Part shown: piece by piece, positions 30,553-34,315 of the stretch
How positions within the stretch are numbered: position 1 is the stretch's first letter
Layout: the number at the start of each line of letters is the position of its first letter
DNA from: a virus
Virus record (IMG/VR): IMGVR_UViG_3300042549_002156
Coordinates: 1 to 34,315 of that record
Direction: 5' to 3' (one strand)
DNA length: 34,315 nucleotides
The notes under the pieces: generated by a model
Told to the model about the DNA's origin: nothing
The model's database searches: none
The model's input: the letters and a program-made list of their open reading frames with translations, nothing else
Made by a program: the position numbers and the translations under genes

Positions 30553-31065
30553 ATGGCATTCGTGGTCGAAACAGGTGCAGGGCTTTCTAACGCAAATAGC
30601 TATGCCAGCGTTTCGGCTGCGGATAGCTATGTTGCTGACCGTGGCATAACGGGCTGGGCAAGCCTGTCGCAAACAATCAAAGAGCAATCGCTAGTTAAGG
30701 CAACAGACTATCTGGAAGCCACATACCGCGATGCTTGGAAGGGCAATCGCGTTAAGGAAACGCAAGCATTGTCATGGCCCCGCTATAACGTGGTCGTGGA
30801 TGGCTTTAATTACGCCAGCAATGTTGTGCCGCCACAGGTCGTAAACGCTTGCGTCGAGATGGCGCTACGGGCTTCGGCTGGTGAAACGCTAATTGCTGAC
30901 CAAGGCCAAAAGGTGAAGCGCGAAAAGATTGACGTAATTGAGATTGAATACCAAGATTATTCCGACCCGACGCAGCGTTACCCATTGGTCAATCGGATGC
31001 TTACCCCTTACCTTTTGTCGTCATCGGAAAGCGGCTTTAGCGTAACACGGGTTATCCGCACATGA
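30553..31065 (+). CDS. Head-tail connector protein (DnaT_2-like)
   Basis: A 170-residue protein matching phage proteins usually called 'DnaT-like ssDNA-binding' (Pfam DnaT_2): GLSNANSYASVSAADSYVAD, RGITGWASLSQTIKEQSLVK, ATDYLEATYRDAWKGNR and LSWPRYNV. Despite the database name, gene order (after capsid, before head closure and tail terminator) points to a head-tail adaptor. SD AAGGAG precedes the start; the stop overlaps the next start (ATGA). Confidence 0.87.
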   Translation: MAFVVETGAGLSNANSYASVSAADSYVADRGITGWASLSQTIKEQSLVKATDYLEATYRDAWKGNRVKETQALSWPRYNVVVDGFNYASNVVPPQVVNACVEMALRASAGETLIADQGQKVKREKIDVIEIEYQDYSDPTQRYPLVNRMLTPYLLSSSESGFSVTRVIRT

Positions 31066-31415
31066 GCAGCCAAGCGCAAACAGCATCACGGCTGCTTGCT
31101 AAATATGGCGAAGCTGTGTCCATCATCTTTCCTGTTTATGGCGCAACAGACCCTATCACGGGCGCAGTCATCGGGACAGACACCAGCACGACAATAATCG
31201 GCAAGGGCTACCCCGCTGCTTATCACAAGACCGATATTGACGGCACGGTCATTCAGGCGGGTGATATACGCCTAATCCTTGAACTTATCGCCACACGCCC
31301 CGCTGTGGGCTGTTTATCGACCATTGACGGCACAACTTACCGTGTCATGGACGTTCAGCCTATCCGCCTGACAGGTGAGGATGTAATTTACATATGCCAG
31401 CTAAGGTCAAACTGA
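31062..31415 (+). CDS. Head closure-like protein
   Basis: A 117-residue beta-rich protein starting MSSQAQTASRLLAKYGEAVS. It has the gene-order position and the strand pattern (TIIGKGYPAAYHKTDIDGTV, VIQAGDIRLILEL, TTYRVMDVQPIRLTGEDVIY) of small head-closure proteins. No exact family is named. It overlaps both neighbours. Confidence 0.72.
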   Translation: MSSQAQTASRLLAKYGEAVSIIFPVYGATDPITGAVIGTDTSTTIIGKGYPAAYHKTDIDGTVIQAGDIRLILELIATRPAVGCLSTIDGTTYRVMDVQPIRLTGEDVIYICQLRSN

Positions 31416-31582
31416 TGTTGCCGATAGGCCAGAGGGTTTTCTTTCCATCGCAATGGGACTCTGGCATATTGGATAGCGTTCTGCATGACACGCAAAACCA
31501 CGTTATCGCCTATATAATTCTGCTCGATAATGGTAAAAAGGTCGCCATAGATATGCAAATCGTGGAGCCTTTATATGATTAA
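31415..31582 (+). CDS. 55-residue beta-rich hypothetical protein
   Basis: Starts at ATG 31415, which overlaps the preceding stop (TGATG) and has SD AAGG; an upstream ATG at 31394 would overlap the previous gene by 22 bases. The sequence (MLPIGQRVFFPSQWDSGILD ... IILLDNGKKVAID) suggests a small SH3-like beta barrel. Function unknown; joining-region position suggests a structural part. Confidence 0.7.
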   Translation: MLPIGQRVFFPSQWDSGILDSVLHDTQNHVIAYIILLDNGKKVAIDMQIVEPLYD

Positions 31583-31970
31583 CAGCAAAATAAGCGCGGC
31601 ACTTGCGACCCAACTGGACACGCTTGACCTGCCGACGCACTGGGAAAATGCAAAATTCATTCCCCCTGCTGGCGACATTTATTTGAGCGAAAGCCTGTTA
31701 AGCGGCGACACCAACCCTGTCGGCATAGCAAGCGCGGCTTCTGATGAGTTTAGCGGCGTTTACCAAGTGCTTGTGTATGCCCCTGCTGACGCCAACAAAG
31801 GCCCAGCACGTTCAACTGCTGATGATGTGGCCGCTGCCTTCCAGCGTGGCGATAGGCTCGTTTATGATGGCATTACAGTTACCATCCAGCGCACAACGCA
31901 GAACCCGCCATTTATGTCTGGTGACCGCTTTGTCATACCTGTAAGCGTGACTTACAGAGCCTTCGCATGA
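31575..31970 (+). CDS. Tail terminator-like protein (DUF4128-like)
   Basis: A 131-residue protein: ISAALATQLDTLDLPTHWEN, FSGVYQVLVYAPADANKGPA, DDVAAAFQRGDRLVYDGITV and FVIPVSVTYRAFA. This matches the pattern of phage tail terminator/completion proteins (DUF4128-like), which cap the tail tube at the head side. It overlaps its neighbours at both ends (8 and 4 bases). Confidence 0.82.
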   Translation: MINSKISAALATQLDTLDLPTHWENAKFIPPAGDIYLSESLLSGDTNPVGIASAASDEFSGVYQVLVYAPADANKGPARSTADDVAAAFQRGDRLVYDGITVTIQRTTQNPPFMSGDRFVIPVSVTYRAFA

Positions 31971-32350
31971 CCACGTTTAGCTTAGACGTAAAGAAGTTTG
32001 CTCAACAAGCTGAAGAAGCCGCTGATGCCGTGATTAGCAAAGTCTGCTTAGACCTGTTGTCGGACATCGTTTTGAACACCCCCGTAGATACGGGCAGGGC
32101 TAGGGCCAACTGGTTTACAAGCATTGGCTCACCTTCAGCAGCGACTATTGAATATGAAGGCGCTCCATCTGCTGCTGGCGTTGCCATCAGTAGGGCTTCT
32201 GATGATATAGCCAGTGCGCCGCGCAATATCTTTTGGATAAGTAACAATCTGCCATACATTTATCGACTTGAATTTGAGCAATGGTCAAAGCAAGCGCCAA
32301 GTGGTATGGTGCGGTTAGCAATCAACCGCGCAGAACGCATAATGCGTTAA
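31967..32350 (+). CDS. Neck / HK97 gp10-like protein
   Basis: A 127-residue protein with the gp10-like pattern NTPVDTGRARANWFTSIG near residues 38-55 and FWISNNLPYIYRLEFEQWSK near residues 88-107. Proteins of this family sit in the head-tail joining region and contain the conserved PVDTGRARANW motif. The gene lies exactly between tail terminator and tail tube genes, as expected. Confidence 0.87.
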   Translation: MTTFSLDVKKFAQQAEEAADAVISKVCLDLLSDIVLNTPVDTGRARANWFTSIGSPSAATIEYEGAPSAAGVAISRASDDIASAPRNIFWISNNLPYIYRLEFEQWSKQAPSGMVRLAINRAERIMR

Positions 32351-32356
32351 GGTGAC

Positions 32357-32386
32357 TTGGCTGCTTTTTTGTGTTAAATGTTAAAT
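32357..32386 (+). promoter_or_regulatory. Weak promoter candidate before the tail tube gene
   Basis: TTGGCT (32357-32362) and TTAAAT (32381-32386) are 18 bases apart, inside a 57-base gap ahead of the major tail gene. GTTAAAT is repeated in tandem (32373-32386). A 10-bp palindrome CCATGCATGG follows at 32388. Weak support. Confidence 0.3.
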
Positions 32387-32407
32387 CCCATGCATGGAGA
32401 TTGAATT

Positions 32408-32866
32408 ATGTCTGATATTGTTTCTTCCGTTGGCACTATTGTTTCAGTGTCGGCTGCTGCCCCTGCCACTTACAATGCTACTGGCTTTGCTGCCCTTACT
32501 TGGTCGGCTTGCGGCGAACTGGCTGAATTGCCTTCGTTCGGCGCTGAAGCTGCTCTTGCTACACACACCCCGCTTGCTACTGGCATTGTTGCCAAGCGTC
32601 GCGGTTCGCTGAACTACGGTTCGGTAGCATTGACGATGGCTGTGTCAGAAGATGACGCTGGTCAAACCATTCTGCAAGACTCGGCTGAAGCTGGTGCTGG
32701 CTCTGACGCTACTGTTTCGGTTAAGGTTGCCTTGGTCAATGGTGAAATCCAGTATTTCACAGCCCAAGTTATGTCATACAAAACCAATGTCGGTAACGCT
32801 GACGCTATCACGATGGCTGAAGTTACGCTTGAAATCGACAATTCGGTTGTTAAAGTTGCTGCATAA
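32408..32866 (+). CDS. Major tail (tube) protein
   Basis: A 152-residue protein starting MSDIVSSVGTIVSVSAAAPA. It has the pattern of small phage tail tube proteins: FAALTWSACGELAELPSFGA, a central VAKRRGSLNYGSVALTMAVS and DDAGQTILQDSAEAGAG, then a strand pair (YFTAQVMSYKTNVGNADAIT). Codon use is biased like the capsid gene and a strong hairpin follows the stop, both fitting a very abundant product. SD GGAG. Confidence 0.87.
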   Translation: MSDIVSSVGTIVSVSAAAPATYNATGFAALTWSACGELAELPSFGAEAALATHTPLATGIVAKRRGSLNYGSVALTMAVSEDDAGQTILQDSAEAGAGSDATVSVKVALVNGEIQYFTAQVMSYKTNVGNADAITMAEVTLEIDNSVVKVAA

Positions 32867-32878
32867 GTAGCTAATAAA

Positions 32879-32916
32879 CTTCCCCGTCGTGGCTGCATCC
32901 GACCACGGCGGGGGAG
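32879..32916 (+). terminator. Strong hairpin after the tail tube gene
   Basis: Bases 32879-32892 pair with 32903-32916 (14 pairs, two of them G-U) around a 10-base loop. The following ACTTTC is not a proper T-run, so it is more likely a partial terminator or mRNA-stabilising structure that lets the tube protein be made in excess of the chaperones. Confidence 0.6.
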
Positions 32917-32952
32917 ACTTTCAACATCGGTGCATTCGGATGGAGTTTTAAA

Positions 32953-33399
32953 ATGTCTTTTGACCTAAATTCGCTGAAGCCAGTTATGGCTGACGATGGC
33001 GCTGTTCTAAATATTGTGCATCCTGAAACAGAAGAACTGATTGACGGCATGACGATTACCCTTCTTGGGCAGGACAGCAAAGTTTACCGCAAATTGCAAA
33101 TGGGCAAGCAACAGGCTGCACTTAACCGTATGGCTAAGGGCAAAAAGGCTATCGACCTTGACGCTGAAAAGCTGTCGGAAGATAGCATTGAAGATTTGGT
33201 CAAGCTTACAACTGCATGGACGGGCTTTGCCCTTGATGGCAAAAAACTTGAATTTACGCCTGATAACGTCCGCATGGTCTACACCGACTGGGCATGGATT
33301 AAAGAGCAAGTGCAGGAGTTTGTCGGCAATCGCGCTAACTTTTTTCGCACAGACGCTCCAGCAACTGCTCCTGTTCGTAAAACAATCAGCTTGGATTAA
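32953..33399 (+). CDS. Tail assembly chaperone (gpG-like)
   Basis: A 148-residue protein starting MSFDLNSLKPVMADDGAVLN, with ELIDGMTITLLGQDSKVYRK, a Lys-rich helix (QAALNRMAKGKKAIDLDAEK) and TTAWTGFALDGKKLEFTPDN. This is the pattern of the first tail assembly chaperone between tube and tape measure genes. Its stop is followed after five bases by a strong hairpin, and the next gene is in the +1 frame, so a frameshifted fusion as in other phages is possible. Confidence 0.87.
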   Translation: MSFDLNSLKPVMADDGAVLNIVHPETEELIDGMTITLLGQDSKVYRKLQMGKQQAALNRMAKGKKAIDLDAEKLSEDSIEDLVKLTTAWTGFALDGKKLEFTPDNVRMVYTDWAWIKEQVQEFVGNRANFFRTDAPATAPVRKTISLD

Positions 33400-33404
33400 T
33401 ACAA

Positions 33405-33435
33405 TTCCGTCGGGGGCAAAACGTCCTCGGCGGGA
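33405..33435 (+). promoter_or_regulatory. Hairpin just after the chaperone stop, possible frameshift stimulator
   Basis: An 11-bp stem (33405-33415 with 33425-33435, with G-U pairs) and a 9-base loop start five bases after the TAA at 33397-33399. This is the spacing seen for structures that stimulate frameshifting. No canonical slippery heptamer is evident. Confidence 0.5.
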
Positions 33436-33451
33436 AACCAAGTCGGACGCC

Positions 33452-33790
33452 ATGCCTCCATTTGAGGCTGGCGCTCACTTGCTTGAAATATTATTTGAAG
33501 TTGGCCCATCTAAATCATCTGGCATGGGGCAGCAAATCGGCATTGATGAAGTTGACCTTGTGGCTTGGCAATACAACCAAGGTGTTAGCTTAAGTCCTTG
33601 GGAAGCAAGGGCTGTCCGCACTTTATCCAAGGAATATGCCTATATGCTTGGGCAAGCCAGTGATGTTAATTGCCCACCGCCTTGGGTAGACCCAAACATC
33701 TTGTCGGAGCAGCGCAGGCAAAAGATTTCTGATGCAATGTCATCATGGGCTGATAAAATCAATGTGGGCAAGACAAGCAGAAAGTTTTAA
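33452..33790 (+). CDS. Second tail assembly chaperone (gpT-like), maybe a frameshift product
   Basis: A 112-residue region from ATG 33452 that has no SD. It contains FEAGAHLLEILFEVGPSKSS, VDLVAWQYNQGVSLSPWEAR and VRTLSKEYAYML, the pattern of the T part of tail chaperones. The open frame extends upstream across the end of the first chaperone gene (with RPRRETKSDAMPPF read in this frame), so expression as a C-terminal extension of that protein by a +1 or -2 shift is as likely as independent initiation. Confidence 0.72.
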   Translation: MPPFEAGAHLLEILFEVGPSKSSGMGQQIGIDEVDLVAWQYNQGVSLSPWEARAVRTLSKEYAYMLGQASDVNCPPPWVDPNILSEQRRQKISDAMSSWADKINVGKTSRKF

Positions 33791-33824
33791 GGTATAGGCA
33801 ATTAACTTTGGACGGGGTTATAGC

Positions 33825-34315
33825 GTGGCAGATTTAGCAAACCTTAAAATTAGCGTTGATAGCCGTGATGTTAAGTCCGCCACGACTGACCTTAATGCAC
33901 TTGGTGCGGCTGCTGGAACCGCAGAAAAAGATGTTCGTAATGTAGGCACTGCCGCTCAAAGCACGGGTTCGGCAATGCGTAACATGACGAACATCATTCA
34001 GCAGGGCGAACAAGCACAAATCGCTGCTGCAAATGCCAACCGTGCAGTTGGTCAAACTGGTCAGCTTGCTCGGCATCACATGATGAACCTTGGCTTCCAG
34101 TTTCAGGATTTGGGTGTTCAGATTGCCAGTGGCGCAAACCCATTGACCGCCTTCATTCAGCAGGGCGCTCAAATTGGCGGCATTATGACGCAAGCGCAAA
34201 TTGGCATCATGGGCGTTGTCCGTGCCTTTGGTGCAATGGTGGCAGCAGCTACAATGGCAATCGTAACCAACCCTATTTTATTGGGCATAGCTGCGGCTGC
34301 AACTGCTGCTTATGT
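33825..34315 (+). CDS. Tail tape measure protein, 5' part (cut by contig end)
   Basis: Starts at GTG 33825 after a G-rich SD region (GGACGGGG). The first residues, MADLANLKISVDSRDVKSAT, are typical of tape measure N termini in siphoviruses of Alphaproteobacteria. The coding sequence runs off the end of the window; its last 127 bases are the same as bases 1-127, and the frame continues at base 3 of the window (128 codons precede the ATG at window position 21). An internal part reads HHMMNLGFQFQDLGVQIASG, also typical. Confidence 0.92.
   Translation, partial: MADLANLKISVDSRDVKSATTDLNALGAAAGTAEKDVRNVGTAAQSTGSAMRNMTNIIQQGEQAQIAAANANRAVGQTGQLARHHMMNLGFQFQDLGVQIASGANPLTAFIQQGAQIGGIMTQAQIGIMGVVRAFGAMVAAATMAIVTNPILLGIAAAATAAY
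34189..34315. repeat. Direct terminal repeat, right copy
   Basis: Identical to bases 1-127. It shows that the contig closes on itself, giving a unique length of 34,188 bp. Confidence 0.95.

Noticed and set aside
30553-31065. Replication protein DnaT, as the family name would suggest
   Set aside because: Its position between capsid and tail genes and its pattern fit a head-tail connector; the DnaT name comes from database naming of this phage family.

Overview
The window is one complete tailed-phage genome (Caudoviricetes, HK97-type head, long-tail gene set with a ~1470-residue tape measure protein) written as a linear contig. Bases 1-127 are repeated exactly at 34189-34315, so the molecule closes to a circle of 34,188 bp and the tape measure gene is simply cut by the arbitrary contig ends. 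A phage-borne GapR/DUF2312 homologue, a protein family otherwise typical of Alphaproteobacteria, together with the moderate GC content, suggests an alphaproteobacterial host, possibly an aquatic sphingomonad-like bacterium; that host call is inference. No integrase, excisionase, long CI-type repressor, tRNA or CRISPR array was seen, so a lytic lifestyle is favoured but not proven.

Layout. (1) 33825 to the end, continuing at 1-12426, all on the + strand: tape measure, distal tail protein, fibre, beta-propeller tail protein, tail assembly chaperone, small membrane protein, two exported proteins (an Asn/Thr/Ser-rich one and a nidogen-domain one), two membrane proteins, a GH19 endolysin and a small membrane protein. 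(2) 12434-12463: a bidirectional terminator where the two arms converge. (3) 12462-17859, - strand: an early operon with zinc ribbon, ERF annealing protein, YqaJ exonuclease, winged-helix-like protein, HNH protein, NinB, GapR homologue, SSB and a tail of small unknown genes, several of them shorter than 60 codons. (4) 17880-17923: a divergent switch in which a 14-bp palindrome carries the -35 boxes of both early promoters. (5) 17954-20103, + strand: small HTH regulator, DUF1064 protein, a leader peptide, replication initiator, a partner protein overlapping it by 221 nt, and a MazG-like protein. (6) 20144-20945: two orphan genes firing divergently from a pair of near-consensus promoters. (7) 21006-21605: a free-standing DnaA domain IV, an XRE-type HTH protein and a small unknown. 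(8) 21652-33790, + strand: terminase, portal, collagen-like protein, a fibre inside the head cluster, MuF-like protein, scaffold, capsid, head-tail joining proteins, tail tube and tail chaperones.

The early left operon reads as a recombination and host-replication takeover set (ERF + exonuclease + SSB + NinB + GapR homologue), the early right operon as replication. Late genes are tightly packed with TAATG/ATGA overlaps. No gene-free stretch exceeds 300 bases; the longest is 20381-20597, which holds the twin promoters. The most unusual parts are the exported-protein cassette at 8004-11598, the head-cluster fibre that shares a 123-residue tip with the tail fibre, the two mimics of host replication factors, and the palindromic divergent promoter.
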